A stretch of 64,000 nt of DNA from Exiguobacterium sp. SL-9 (GTDB lineage: Bacteria > Bacillota > Bacilli > Exiguobacteriales > Exiguobacteriaceae). Position numbers and translations under genes: made by a program. Positions within the stretch are counted from its first letter, which is position 1. Each line of letters opens with the position of its first letter. The notes beneath the pieces were generated by a model. It was not told the origin of the DNA. It did not search any database and saw only the letters and a list, made by a program, of their open reading frames with translations. Shown in pieces: positions 25,837 through 35,184 of this stretch. The DNA is taken from contig NZ_SJUO01000002.1 in assembly GCF_004336985.1 (NCBI RefSeq), positions 372,001 to 436,000 on the forward strand, read 5' to 3'.

Positions 25837-26964
25837 GTGTCGCCAGCCAGACTGTGGCAGTTACTTCGTTTCCTGCTCGTCATTATCGGGCTCGTCTTCG
25901 TTATTTGGGGACTGAGCGTCCTCTTTACGTATACGTATCCTTTCGTGTTCGCTTTCTTGTTATCCTTGTTGACGGTCCCGCTCGTCAATTGGTTCGAGCG
26001 TCAGACCAAATTACCCCGGGCTCTCGGGACGTTAGCATCCTTATTGATCGTCATGAGTGTCGTCAGCGGTGTGATTGCTATCGTCGTGACTCAACTCATT
26101 CGTTACTTGACGATTGCCGCCGAGAAACTTCCAGCCCAAATCGAGACGTTCACCGAATACATACAGCGCATGTTCAACGAGAAAATCGCTCCGTTCGTCA
26201 ACGATGCGTATGACAGTGTCCAGCGGCTCAATCCGGGTCAGACGAACTCGCTCGAAGGTGGAATTACCGAGATTGGCGTCCAACTTGGGGCTGCGATCGG
26301 CGTTTTGTCGCGAGGAATCGCCGGGTTGTTGCAAGACATTCTCAGTGCCTTACCGCTCGTCTTACTCTTATTCATCGTCATCGTACTCGCCTGGTTCTTC
26401 ATCACGAAAGATTGGAACGTCTACATGCGTTCCATTGCGCGTTTGAACGAACGAAAAGGTTTCAAGGAATTCGAACTCGTCATGACCAATTTGCGCTCGG
26501 CGCTGTTCGGCTACGTCCGGGCCCAGTTGACGCTCATCTCCATCACGTTCGGGATCGTTCTGATCGGGATGCTGATTCTACGGGTCGACAACCCGTTCTC
26601 ATTCGCTCTGCTAGCGGCCATCTTCGACTTGTTGCCGTACCTCGGCGTCGGAACGTTGCTATTGCCATGGGCCGCTTATGCTGCCGTGAACGGTGACTGG
26701 TTTCTCGCCATCGGGCTCATCATCTTATATGTCGTCGTCATCGTCCAACGTAACTTGGCCGAGCCGAAAATCGTTGGGTCCCATATCGGGCTCGATCCGC
26801 TCGCCGCCCTCATCTCAATTTTTGTAGGGTTACAACTGTTCGGGGTGCTCGGCTTCATCTTAGGACCAGTCTTGGCCGTGTTGCTCAAGGCACTCTATAA
26901 CGCCCAAGTGTTTCATTATATGTGGAGATTTGTCCTCGGGCCGACGACACCAAAAGAGCGATGA
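25837..26964 (+). CDS. ytvI: AI-2E family transporter, YtvI-like
   Basis: 375 residues with about eight membrane helices and the PF01594 features PYLGVG and a C-terminal GFILGPVLAVLLK. YtvI is listed as a sporulation membrane protein in B. subtilis, but members of this family also exist in non-sporing bacteria as Na+/H+ antiporters or exporters of small molecules. Exiguobacterium does not form spores, so another role is likely. Start GTG 25837 has AGGAAAGGGG nine bases upstream; an upstream extension to 25714 overlaps the MazG gene and is rejected. Confidence 0.8.
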   Translation: MSPARLWQLLRFLLVIIGLVFVIWGLSVLFTYTYPFVFAFLLSLLTVPLVNWFERQTKLPRALGTLASLLIVMSVVSGVIAIVVTQLIRYLTIAAEKLPAQIETFTEYIQRMFNEKIAPFVNDAYDSVQRLNPGQTNSLEGGITEIGVQLGAAIGVLSRGIAGLLQDILSALPLVLLLFIVIVLAWFFITKDWNVYMRSIARLNERKGFKEFELVMTNLRSALFGYVRAQLTLISITFGIVLIGMLILRVDNPFSFALLAAIFDLLPYLGVGTLLLPWAAYAAVNGDWFLAIGLIILYVVVIVQRNLAEPKIVGSHIGLDPLAALISIFVGLQLFGVLGFILGPVLAVLLKALYNAQVFHYMWRFVLGPTTPKER

Positions 26965-26981
26965 CGCGTCATCGCTCTTTT
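26952..26981. terminator. Perfect 30-bp palindromic terminator shared by two stop regions
   Basis: AAAAGAGCGATGACG and its exact complement meet with no spacer. It covers the stop codons of both convergent genes (26964 and 26969), which are only four bases apart. Confidence 0.88.
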
Positions 26982-27628
26982 GTCTTCGGTACCGCCACGA
27001 ACGGCACACCTTCAGTTTGGTCCGGATGCGTCTCCATCCCTGTCGTTCCTGCCTCATAAGCAGCAACGGCCAACATACACGCGTCGATAATATCATCGAC
27101 TTGTACGTTCGACATCTTCCACTTCCAAGGCGAGCTTTTCGAATAGCGACGCAACAACTCGATCCGTTCGAGCTCTCCTGCTTCGGTCTTCTTGCTGAAA
27201 CGCGCCTCGTTCCCCGTCATGACAGCGAAGCACACTTCCGGATGCGACTCATAGACGTCCGCCTCCGTGACCGTTTGAAACTCACGAATCCGTGGCACGA
27301 GATTCCACGCTTGTTTACTGATCCCTTTTCCGACCAGTTCACGACTCTTCGCGTTCGCCTCGGCATAAGACGCTTCCATGAGCACGTCTTGAATCGGCGG
27401 TGTGAAAACGGACGACTTCCGCTCTTTTAGTCTTGACCGCATCCACGCGTCACATGTCCGATCCGGCTTGTCGATCGACCCTAAGTCTTTCGGCATATCG
27501 ACAAAATGCACAGCACCTTCAATAAATAAATCTTCCAACTTCTCTGAGATGGTCAAACAGAGCGAGATGCTATCGTACGTGATTCGTACCCAGCCCCCGC
27601 GCGCGCCATCAATTCCTACTCCGACCAC
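26969..27628 (-). CDS. DUF429 domain-containing protein
   Basis: 219 residues. VGVGIDGARGGWV at the start, VDMPKDLG in the middle and VDDIIDACMLAVAA near the end are DUF429 features; the fold is thought to be RNase-H-like with conserved acidic residues, function unknown. GTG start at 27628 has AGGAGGG at ideal distance. It follows pepA and overlaps a small membrane ORF by 20 bp. Confidence 0.8.
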   Translation of the reverse strand: MVGVGIDGARGGWVRITYDSISLCLTISEKLEDLFIEGAVHFVDMPKDLGSIDKPDRTCDAWMRSRLKERKSSVFTPPIQDVLMEASYAEANAKSRELVGKGISKQAWNLVPRIREFQTVTEADVYESHPEVCFAVMTGNEARFSKKTEAGELERIELLRRYSKSSPWKWKMSNVQVDDIIDACMLAVAAYEAGTTGMETHPDQTEGVPFVAVPKTKER

Positions 27629-27776
27629 GGCGTCCCTCCTGCATCAAAAACAATACTCCGAGTACCGCGCAAAAGACGGTCACCCCTAACAACCAATGGC
27701 TTGGCCAAGCCGTGTATCCGAGACCGGAGACGACGGCCAAACCCATCAATACAAATCCAATTTTCAACGTTTCCAT
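27609..27776 (-). CDS. Small predicted two-helix membrane protein
   Basis: 55 codons. Two hydrophobic stretches (about residues 6-24 and 28-45) followed by a basic tail GRRGRSRN, so probably a membrane hairpin. It starts 10 bases before the pepA stop on the same strand and ends 20 bases inside the DUF429 gene, a coupled layout. The ribosome site (GAAGG directly before ATG) is poor. Not recognised as any family. Confidence 0.45.
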   Translation of the reverse strand: METLKIGFVLMGLAVVSGLGYTAWPSHWLLGVTVFCAVLGVLFLMQEGRRGRSRN

Positions 27777-29215
27777 CCTTCAAGCATCGAGGCGAGTGTG
27801 CGCACCATGACGCCAGTCGGTCCTTTTGGTCCGAGGTCATTCGCCGCCGAGCGTTCGCTCGTGCCTGCAATGTCAAGATGGAGCCAAGGCGTGTCCCCGA
27901 CGAACTCACCGACGAACGCACCGCCGAAAATCATATGGCCGTAACGGCCCGGTGAGTTGTTTAAGTCGGCGACTTCCGACTTACGTACTTGGTTGATGAA
28001 GACATCGAAGTATGGCATCTGCCAGACGAGTTCGTTCGTGTCACGGCTCGCAGCTTCTAAGGCGCCGTAGAGCGACGCATCGTTCGTCAGGCAACCCGTC
28101 ACCTCCGTACCGAGTGCGACGAGTACACCACCCGTGAGCGTGGCCACATCGATGATCGCTTGTGGTTCATACGTCTTGGCAAAGGTGACGGCGTCAGCGA
28201 GGACGAGACGACCTTCTGCGTCGGTATTGAGCACTTCAATCGTCTTCCCGTTCATCGCCGTGATGACATCGTCCGGCTTGAACGCGTCCCCCGAGATCAT
28301 GTTGTCCGTCGATGGGATGACCCCGAGGACGTTCACCTTCGGTTTCGTCGTCGCAAGCGTCTCGAATAGACCGAGCACCGTCGCGGCGCCGCCCATATCC
28401 CCTTTCATACCGACAATGCCGTCTTTCGGTTTGATTGAGTAACCACCCGTATCAAACGTGATCCCTTTTCCGACGACGGCGACAGGTGCCGCATCGCCTG
28501 CCCCACGATATTCGAGTACGATCAACTTCGGCGGAATCGTCGACCCTTGGTTGACGGCGAGGAGTGCGCCCATGCCGAGCCCTTCCATCTCTTCTTTCTC
28601 AATGATGCGATAGTCGAAACCATGGCGTTCGGCCAATTCGACGGCATAGTCCGCAAGTGTTTCCGAAGTCAAAATATTGGCCGGCATCATCGTGAGCGTC
28701 CGTGCGACATTGACACCGCGTCCGTAAGCGGCACCGGCTAGCGCCTCGTCCTTTGCATCAGCCCCGAGCAACGTAATCGTCACGTCGGGTTTCGCCGGTT
28801 TCGGCTCAGATTTGTATGTAGGATGCTCATACGTCGCCATCTCATATGCTTCAGCAAACAGTTTCGCCGTGTTCGGTCCGAACGTGTCGAGTGCGACCGC
28901 GACGTCCGTGAAAGCGCGAGCCTTGATTTGCTTAGCGACTTTGCCGAACCAATTCCGCACGTTTTCAACTGTGTTCTCATTCCGTTGCCCGAGACCAACA
29001 AATAGGATCCGTTTGACCGTTCCTTCAAACGTCGGGACGATGGAGACTTCACCTGTCTTCGTCGAAATATCCGCCGATTGAATCAGTGCTTTGACACGTC
29101 CATTGAATAATGAATCGAGACCTTCCTCAATCGTGTCGGCAGCGCCGATTCCAACGACGATCGTGTCGTATGAACCGTTCCAATCTAAGTCTTTCACTTG
29201 ATACATGTTTGCCAC
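27764..29215 (-). CDS. pepA: Leucyl aminopeptidase, M17 family
   Basis: 483 residues. The C-terminal catalytic domain has VGKGITFDTGGYSIKP, MKGDMGGAA and the signature NTDAEGRL, which carry the two-metal site and catalytic Lys/Arg. It removes N-terminal residues from peptides in the cytosol as a hexamer. No signal peptide. It begins an apparent operon with the small membrane ORF and DUF429. Confidence 0.95.
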   Translation of the reverse strand: MANMYQVKDLDWNGSYDTIVVGIGAADTIEEGLDSLFNGRVKALIQSADISTKTGEVSIVPTFEGTVKRILFVGLGQRNENTVENVRNWFGKVAKQIKARAFTDVAVALDTFGPNTAKLFAEAYEMATYEHPTYKSEPKPAKPDVTITLLGADAKDEALAGAAYGRGVNVARTLTMMPANILTSETLADYAVELAERHGFDYRIIEKEEMEGLGMGALLAVNQGSTIPPKLIVLEYRGAGDAAPVAVVGKGITFDTGGYSIKPKDGIVGMKGDMGGAATVLGLFETLATTKPKVNVLGVIPSTDNMISGDAFKPDDVITAMNGKTIEVLNTDAEGRLVLADAVTFAKTYEPQAIIDVATLTGGVLVALGTEVTGCLTNDASLYGALEAASRDTNELVWQMPYFDVFINQVRKSEVADLNNSPGRYGHMIFGGAFVGEFVGDTPWLHLDIAGTSERSAANDLGPKGPTGVMVRTLASMLEGWKR

Positions 29216-29316
29216 TTCCCTTCTTTATATATGGTTAGCATAACGAACTTCAGCGAAATAATGAAACAGTATGCGTAAGAGTCATGAATTCTTCGAATTC
29301 AGGCGTTAACTCCTCG

Positions 29317-29346
29317 TTGTGACGATGATTTATTTTATGATAGGAT
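29317..29346 (+). promoter_or_regulatory. Possible promoter of ptsI
   Basis: TTGTGA (29317-29322), 18-nt spacer, TAGGAT (29341-29346). It would give a leader of about 180 nt. A weaker sigma-B-like pair GTTAGT-14 nt-GGGTAA lies at 29454-29479. Confidence 0.35.
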
Positions 29347-29352
29347 AAGAAA

Positions 29353-29535
29353 GTACGCAATCAGGCATCCCTCCCTGTTGAGGCGAGGCCATTTTGTTCG
29401 GTCGAGGCTTCCCCTAGTAGTAGACCGTTGCTACTTTAATCTTCCATGTTTTCGTTAGTTCCTTTTTCATTTCGGGTAAGAACTAACGAGATAACGTTGG
29501 AAACCACTATTTCTTTGAAGAGAGGGACTACGCTT
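29353..29535 (+). promoter_or_regulatory. Structured leader of ptsI
   Basis: Part of a 320-bp gap with no gene. It contains CCTC-CCTGTT-GAGG, an AGTAG/CTACT pair and a perfect 9-bp stem CGTTAGTTC (29453-29461) / GAACTAACG (29480-29488) with an 18-nt loop. No T run follows, so it is not a simple terminator. It does not match the RAT, T-box or a riboswitch class that I know. Confidence 0.4.
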
Positions 29536-31254
29536 ATGTCACACATTAAAGGTATTGGCGCATCTGCAGGAATCGCAGTTGCGAAAGCATTCGTCATGGA
29601 GACACCTTCATTTGACATCCCGACAAACAAAATCGAGGACGTAGCAGCTGAGAAGGCCCGTTTCCAAGCGGCAATCGCTCAGTCGAAAACAGAACTCGAA
29701 GAAATCCGTCAAATCACGCTTCGTGAACTCGGTGAAGACAAGGCAGAGATTTTCTCGGCCCACTTGCTCATCGTCGAGGATCCTGAGATTGTCTCACAAG
29801 TGAACGACAAAATTGAAAGCGAACACATGAACGCTGCGAAGGCGCTTGATGAAGTCGCTCAAACAATGGTCATGATCTTTGAATCGATGGATAACGAGTA
29901 CATGCGTGAACGCGCTGCCGACGTTCGTGACGTCACGAAACGCGTCATGGCGCATATCCTCGGTGTCACGTTCATGACGCCAGCTTCGATTTCTGAAGAA
30001 GTCATCATCATCGCTGAAGATTTGACACCGTCTGACACGGCACAACTCAACCGTAAATACGTCAAAGGTTTCGCGACGAACATCGGTGGACGTACGTCTC
30101 ACTCGGCGATCATGTCTCGCTCACTCGAAATCCCGGCTGTCGTCGGAACAAAAGTAGCGCTCGAAGAAATCAAGAACGGCGACCTCGTCGTCATCGACGG
30201 TACAGAAGGTGACGTCTTCGTCAACCCATCTGATGAACTCGTCAATGAATACATCGAAAAACGCGCTGCATTCGAAGCATATAAAGAAGAGTTGAAACAA
30301 CTCGTCAACGAAGAGTCGGTCACAGCCGATGGCCACAAAGTCAAACTTGCGGCAAACATCGGAACACCGAACGACCTCGAAGGCGTGTTGAAAAACGGCG
30401 CTGACGCCATCGGACTTTACCGGACCGAGTTCCTCTACATGGACTCAGAAACGTTCCCGACGGAAGAAGAGCAATATACAGCCTATAAAGCAGTCATCGA
30501 AGGTATGGACGGCAAACAAGTCGTCATCCGTACGCTCGATATCGGTGGAGATAAAGAATTGTCTTACCTCGACCTTCCGAAAGAAATGAACCCGTTCCTC
30601 GGCTATCGCGCAATTCGCCTTTGCCTAGAAGAGACGGACTTGTTCCGCACACAGCTTCGCGCTCTTCTCCGTGCCTCAGCGCACGGTGACCTTGCCATCA
30701 TGTTCCCAATGATCGCGACACTTGAAGAGTTCCGCGCGGCAAAAGCGCTCCTTCTCGAAGAAGAAGCGAAGTTGAAAGAAGAAGGAATCGCTGTCGGTAA
30801 CTACGAGACAGGGATGATGGTCGAGATTCCATCGACTGCCGTCATGGCAAAACAATTCGCAAAAGAAGTCGACTTCTTCTCAGTCGGCACGAACGACTTG
30901 ATTCAATACACGATGGCAGCGGACCGTATGAACGAAAAAGTCTCGTACTTGTACCAACCGTTCAACCCGGCCATCTTGAACCTTCTCCACAACGTCATCA
31001 CAGAAGCACACAAAGCAGGCAAATGGGTCGGCATGTGTGGCGAGATGGCTGGAGAAGAGCTCGCAATCCCGATCCTCCTCGGACTTGGTCTTGACGAGTT
31101 CTCGATGTCAGCTTCAAGCGTCCTTCGCGCACGCAGCCTCGTGAAGCGTTTGACGAAGTCAGAAACAGAAGCGATCGTCAACGACGTCCTCAACATGGAT
31201 ACAGCTGAAGAAGTTGTAAACTTCCTCAGTGAAAAATTCGATATTAAGAAGTAA
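29536..31254 (+). CDS. ptsI: Phosphotransferase system enzyme I
   Basis: 572 residues. The N-terminal domain has the HPr-binding helices and the phosphohistidine motif GGRTSHSAI; the C-terminal PEP-binding TIM barrel has [14 protein letters not shown] and the CGEMAG cysteine signature. It takes phosphate from PEP and passes it to HPr. ATG 29536 follows GAGAGGGA. In most Bacilli ptsH (HPr) lies directly upstream; here there is only a leader, so HPr must be encoded elsewhere. Convergent with the EIICBA gene. Confidence 0.96.
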   Translation: MSHIKGIGASAGIAVAKAFVMETPSFDIPTNKIEDVAAEKARFQAAIAQSKTELEEIRQITLRELGEDKAEIFSAHLLIVEDPEIVSQVNDKIESEHMNAAKALDEVAQTMVMIFESMDNEYMRERAADVRDVTKRVMAHILGVTFMTPASISEEVIIIAEDLTPSDTAQLNRKYVKGFATNIGGRTSHSAIMSRSLEIPAVVGTKVALEEIKNGDLVVIDGTEGDVFVNPSDELVNEYIEKRAAFEAYKEELKQLVNEESVTADGHKVKLAANIGTPNDLEGVLKNGADAIGLYRTEFLYMDSETFPTEEEQYTAYKAVIEGMDGKQVVIRTLDIGGDKELSYLDLPKEMNPFLGYRAIRLCLEETDLFRTQLRALLRASAHGDLAIMFPMIATLEEFRAAKALLLEEEAKLKEEGIAVGNYETGMMVEIPSTAVMAKQFAKEVDFFSVGTNDLIQYTMAADRMNEKVSYLYQPFNPAILNLLHNVITEAHKAGKWVGMCGEMAGEELAIPILLGLGLDEFSMSASSVLRARSLVKRLTKSETEAIVNDVLNMDTAEEVVNFLSEKFDIKK

Positions 31255-31255
31255 C

Positions 31256-31293
31256 AAAAAAGAAGTTCTCGCAGTTGCGAGAGCTTCTTTTTT
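31256..31293. terminator. Bidirectional terminator ptsI / EIICBA
   Basis: AAAAAAGAAGTTCTCGC-AGTT-GCGAGAGCTTCTTTTTT between convergent genes. Confidence 0.93.
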
Positions 31294-31296
31294 CGT

Positions 31297-33330
31297 TTAT
31301 TCGGCGCCTTTATCATCCGTTCTAAAATCGAGCGCTTCACCAGCGACGACCGTCTCTCCAAATGGGACAACGACGATCTTGCCGTCTCCGTTCGTCCAGA
31401 TGATCGGTGTGATGAGCGATGGGACTTTGTCACGAATCAAGTTGAGGTCGACATCGAGTAAGACGTCACCCGCCTCAACGCGGTCGCCTTCCTTCACTTT
31501 AGCAACGAAGCCTTCCCCTTTCAGGTTGACCGTGTCGAGACCGACGTGGATCAGGATTTCACGCCCGTCGTCCGCGAGTAGACCGATTGCGTGTTTCGTC
31601 GGGAAGAACGTTGTGATTTGTCCTGTGACCGGCGATACGACTTGTCCCGCACTCGGTTCGATGGCGAATCCTTCACCCATCATCCGGCCCGAGAACACTT
31701 GATCCGGGACGTCATCGAGTGACAAGATGACACCTGACATCGGGGCAAGGAAACGATGATCGGCGTGTTCGGCCGATTCCGGCGTGATGACGGCTTTTTC
31801 TTTCGGTTTATATTCGCCACCTTCAATGATGGAAGCGATTTGAGATTTGAGCGTATCGGATTTCGGCCCGAAGATGGCTTGAATGTTATCTCCGACTTCA
31901 AGTACTCCGGCCGCCCCGAGATCTTTGAGCAAGTCTTTATCGACTTGCTTCACATCGTTCACGGTGACGCGAAGACGCGTGATACAAGCATCGAGGTGTT
32001 TGATGTTATCCGGTCCGCCGAGACCGACGAGAACTTCATACGGCAGATCGTCCCCGACGACAGCCCGTGCGCCTTTACCTTCGGCGACGACATCACGTCC
32101 CGGAACTTTCAAGTCGAACTTCGTAATGGCGAAGCGGAACCCGAAGTAATAGACGACCGCGAAGACGAGACCGACTGGGATGACGAGCCACCAGGCTGTC
32201 CGGTTCGGTAACACCCCGAACAACAGATAGTCGATGAGTCCACCAGAGAACGTCATCCCGATTTTAACGTTGAGCAAGTGCATGGTCATAAAGGATAATC
32301 CAGCGAACACGGCATGAATACCAAAGAGAAGAGGTGCGACGAAGACGAATGAGAACTCAACTGGTTCAGTGATCCCAGTCAAGAATGAAGTGAGAGCTGC
32401 GGAGAAGTATAGTCCTTCGACGTCTTTGCGACGTTCTTTCGGGACCGTGTGGAACATGGCGAGACAGGCGGCAGGCAATCCGAACATCATGAACGGGAAT
32501 TTCCCGGTCATATATGTCCCAGCCGTAAACTCGACGCCATCACGCAATTGGGCGAAGAAAATCCGTTGGTCCCCTTGGACGAGATCTCCCGCCTGGTTCG
32601 TATATTCCCCGAACTGGAACCAAAACGGAGAGTACCAGATGTGGTGCAGACCAAACGGAATCAAGGAACGTTCGACCAAACCGAAGACGAATGCAGAGAC
32701 GGCGACGTTCGCTTCAATGATCGTGCTCGAGAACGTGTTGATGGCCGTTCCGATCGGCGGCCAAATGTAGGCGAGCGCAATCCCGATCACCAAGCTGAAT
32801 GCGGCGGTCGCGATTGGCACGAACCGTTTCCCAGCAAAGAACCCTAAGAAATCCGGCAACTTGATGTTGAAGTACTTGTTGTACGCGAAAGCGGCAATGA
32901 GACCTGCGATAATACCCCCGAATACTCCCATTTGGAGCGTCGGGATTCCGAGTACCGATGCATAGGCTGGGTCTCCCTGGGCGATTTCCGCGGTAATACC
33001 GTTCCACGTGCTGATGACTTTGTTCATAATCAAATAACCAACGATAGCTGCTAACCCGGCAACACCATCCCCGTTGGCTAGCCCGATGGCGACACCGACG
33101 GCGAACAACAGACCTAGATTGGCGAACACGATATCCCCGGCATCTGTCATAACTTGCCAAATGAGGACAAGTGAATCGTTTGCCAAGAAAGGAAAAATCG
33201 AAACGAGATCAGGGTTTTGGAACGCGGTACCAAACGCGAGTAATAGACCGGCTGCCGGTAAAATCGCAACCGGAAGCATGAGTGCCTTCCCAATTCGTTG
33301 CAACACACCAAACACTTTCTTCCACATCAT
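31297..33330 (-). CDS. PTS glucose-family transporter EIICBA
   Basis: 677 residues: EIIC membrane domain (about 1-415, with GITEPVEF and the FGLHHIWYSPFW loop), EIIB (about 430-515, phosphocysteine in [11 protein letters not shown]) and EIIA (about 530-665, phosphohistidine in ILIHVGLDTV). A complete glucose/glucoside/GlcNAc-family permease that brings in and phosphorylates a hexose. GAAGGAGGGAACC precedes the start. A cre-like site lies just upstream. It is a tandem paralogue of the EIICB gene next to it; which sugar each takes cannot be told. Confidence 0.92.
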   Translation of the reverse strand: MMWKKVFGVLQRIGKALMLPVAILPAAGLLLAFGTAFQNPDLVSIFPFLANDSLVLIWQVMTDAGDIVFANLGLLFAVGVAIGLANGDGVAGLAAIVGYLIMNKVISTWNGITAEIAQGDPAYASVLGIPTLQMGVFGGIIAGLIAAFAYNKYFNIKLPDFLGFFAGKRFVPIATAAFSLVIGIALAYIWPPIGTAINTFSSTIIEANVAVSAFVFGLVERSLIPFGLHHIWYSPFWFQFGEYTNQAGDLVQGDQRIFFAQLRDGVEFTAGTYMTGKFPFMMFGLPAACLAMFHTVPKERRKDVEGLYFSAALTSFLTGITEPVEFSFVFVAPLLFGIHAVFAGLSFMTMHLLNVKIGMTFSGGLIDYLLFGVLPNRTAWWLVIPVGLVFAVVYYFGFRFAITKFDLKVPGRDVVAEGKGARAVVGDDLPYEVLVGLGGPDNIKHLDACITRLRVTVNDVKQVDKDLLKDLGAAGVLEVGDNIQAIFGPKSDTLKSQIASIIEGGEYKPKEKAVITPESAEHADHRFLAPMSGVILSLDDVPDQVFSGRMMGEGFAIEPSAGQVVSPVTGQITTFFPTKHAIGLLADDGREILIHVGLDTVNLKGEGFVAKVKEGDRVEAGDVLLDVDLNLIRDKVPSLITPIIWTNGDGKIVVVPFGETVVAGEALDFRTDDKGAE

Positions 33331-33380
33331 GGTTCCCTCCTTCTGTCAGAATACTTACTTTTCCCCATCTGATACCACAC

Positions 33381-33394
33381 TGAAACCGTTTCCC
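33381..33394. promoter_or_regulatory. cre-like site before EIICBA
   Basis: TGAAACCGTTTCCC matches the cre consensus at all defined positions but two, 50 bp upstream of the EIICBA start and just after the EIICB terminator. Confidence 0.5.
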
Positions 33395-33400
33395 CCATAC

Positions 33401-33430
33401 AAAAAAAGCCAACCCGTAATGGATTGGCTT
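33401..33430 (-). terminator. Terminator of EIICB gene
   Basis: On the minus strand AAGCCAATCC-ATTAC-GGGTTGGCTT followed by a T run. Confidence 0.9.
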
Positions 33431-33440
33431 ATAGCTTCAT

Positions 33441-34967
33441 TCAGTTAGCTTTCTTTTCGTTACCTGAAGCGATGACCGCTTGCATTTCTGATTTCAATGC
33501 ATCCGAACGCGGTCCGAAGATGGCTTGAATGTTGTTACCAACTTCAAGGACACCAGCTGCCCCGAGACGTTTCAACTCTTCTTTGTTAACTTGGTTCTTA
33601 TCTTTTACTTCGACGCGGAGACGTGTGATACATGCGTCAAGGTGTTTGATGTTTTGTGAACCACCGAAACCAACGAGGATATCTTGTGCAAGTTCCGAAC
33701 CTGTAGCAGTTGATTGCTCAACGACTTCATCTTCACGGCCCGGTGTTTTCAAGTTGAACTTACGGATAACGAAGCGGAATCCGAAGTAGTAAACGACTGC
33801 GAACACGAGACCGACTGGAATGACGAGCCACCAGTCTGTACGGTTAGGAAGTACACCGAAGAGAAGGTAGTCGATCAATCCGCCCGAGAACGTCATCCCG
33901 ATTTTGACGTTCAAGATGTGCATGACCATGAATGAAAGGCCAGCGAAGACTGCGTGAACTGCGAACAAGAGTGGAGCAACGAACAAGAATGAGAACTCGA
34001 TCGGCTCAGTAATACCAGTCAAGAACGATGTAAGTGCTGCCGAAGCCAAGAGACCACCGACGACTGCTTTACGTTCAGGACGTGCTTCGTGGTACATTGC
34101 GAGTGCTGCTGCTGGAAGACCGAACATCATGAACGGGTACTTACCAGTCATGAACGTACCGGCTGTCAACTCAGCGCCATCACGAATTTGTGCGAAGAAG
34201 ATGGCTTGGTCACCACGAACGATGTTACCCGCTGCATCCGTGTACGAGCCGAACTCGAACCAGAATGGTGAGTAGAAGATGTGGTGAAGACCGAATGGAA
34301 TCAATGAACGTTCGATCAAACCGAAGATGAATGCCGCGAACGTGCGGTTTTCAGTCAACATGAAGTTTGAGAACGTGTTCAAGCCGTGCTGAACTGGTGG
34401 CCAGATGAGAAGCATGACGAAACCAGCAACGACAGCTGCAACTGCCGTGACGATTGGAACGAAACGCTTACCAGCAAAGAAGCCGAGGAATTGCGGCAAC
34501 TCGATGTTGAAGTACTTATTATAGGCCCAGGCGGCAATCAGACCCATAATGATACCCCCGAATACCCCAGTTTGGAGTGTTGGAATCCCGAGTACTGATG
34601 CGTAAGCCGGGTCACCTTGTGCGATGACTTCAGGTGTGAGTTCGAGCCAAACACCCATTACTTTGTTCATGATGAGGAATCCGACGATAGCTGCAAGTCC
34701 GGCAACGCCGTCCCCTGCTAAACCGATCGCGACACCGACTGCGAATAAGAGTGCTAAGTTCGAGAAGATAATGCCACCCGCTTGCTCCATGAGCTGAGCG
34801 AATTTCACAACGCCTTCGTTCGTTAACCAACCAGCGCGTGATGTAAGGGCCGGGTTTTGCATTGCGTTACCGAATGCAAGAAGAAGACCGGCTGCCGGCA
34901 AGATCGCAACAGGAAGCATAAGTGCTTTACCGACTTTTTGAAGAACACCAAAGATCTGCTTAAACAT
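33441..34967 (-). CDS. ptsG: PTS glucose-type transporter EIICB under GlcT control
   Basis: 508 residues: EIIC (about 1-415, [20 protein letters not shown]) and EIIB (about 430-505, phosphocysteine in [11 protein letters not shown]). There is no EIIA domain, so phosphate must come from another EIIA, most simply the one in the adjacent EIICBA protein. It lies directly downstream of glcT and its leader carries a near-perfect GlcT antiterminator target, which marks it as the glucose-regulated permease. RBS AAAAAGGAGG. Confidence 0.92.
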   Translation of the reverse strand: MFKQIFGVLQKVGKALMLPVAILPAAGLLLAFGNAMQNPALTSRAGWLTNEGVVKFAQLMEQAGGIIFSNLALLFAVGVAIGLAGDGVAGLAAIVGFLIMNKVMGVWLELTPEVIAQGDPAYASVLGIPTLQTGVFGGIIMGLIAAWAYNKYFNIELPQFLGFFAGKRFVPIVTAVAAVVAGFVMLLIWPPVQHGLNTFSNFMLTENRTFAAFIFGLIERSLIPFGLHHIFYSPFWFEFGSYTDAAGNIVRGDQAIFFAQIRDGAELTAGTFMTGKYPFMMFGLPAAALAMYHEARPERKAVVGGLLASAALTSFLTGITEPIEFSFLFVAPLLFAVHAVFAGLSFMVMHILNVKIGMTFSGGLIDYLLFGVLPNRTDWWLVIPVGLVFAVVYYFGFRFVIRKFNLKTPGREDEVVEQSTATGSELAQDILVGFGGSQNIKHLDACITRLRVEVKDKNQVNKEELKRLGAAGVLEVGNNIQAIFGPRSDALKSEMQAVIASGNEKKAN

Positions 34968-35034
34968 GATAAATCCTCCTTTTTGTGATTGTTTCGTGCG
35001 GAAAGACGACTGTAGATGTCAGACAACCGACGTA

Positions 35035-35048
35035 TCTAAACGTTTTCA
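35035..35048. promoter_or_regulatory. cre-like site in ptsG leader
   Basis: On the minus strand TGAAAACGTTTAGA matches the cre consensus in all but one defined position. A second weaker copy (TATAAACGTTTATT, about 35051-35064) is adjacent. Both lie downstream of the RAT/terminator. Confidence 0.5.
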
Positions 35049-35059
35049 TAATAAACGTT

Positions 35060-35148
35060 TATAAAAACAGAAACAGGCATGAATAAGGTATAGAACGTAG
35101 ACCTCTCCTAATGGAGACATCGTTGCGTTCCACTCCTTACTCATGCCT
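35060..35148 (-). terminator. GlcT-controlled terminator of ptsG
   Basis: Long stem made of AGGCATGAGTAAGG and CCTTATTCATGCCT with a roughly 45-nt middle. Its 5' arm shares AGGCATGAG with the RAT, so the two structures exclude each other. The tail is T-rich but interrupted. Confidence 0.85.
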
Positions 35149-35167
35149 GATCGAATCAGTAACACGT
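35139..35167 (-). promoter_or_regulatory. RAT, GlcT antiterminator target
   Basis: ACGTGTTACTGATTCGATCA followed by GGCATGAGT is the ribonucleic antiterminator of ptsG-type leaders as I know it from B. subtilis. GlcT bound here blocks the overlapping terminator and lets ptsG be made. Confidence 0.92.
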
Positions 35168-35184
35168 AAGATACGTGGTATCAG

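Noticed and set aside
30903-31433. 176-codon open frame antisense to the end of ptsI
   Set aside because: Runs across the ptsI terminator into another gene, has Ser/Arg-rich shadow composition and no family resemblance.
33381-33394. Second RAT before the EIICBA gene
   Set aside because: No sequence like GTTACTGATTCGATCAGGC and no overlapping hairpin; only a cre-like site is present.
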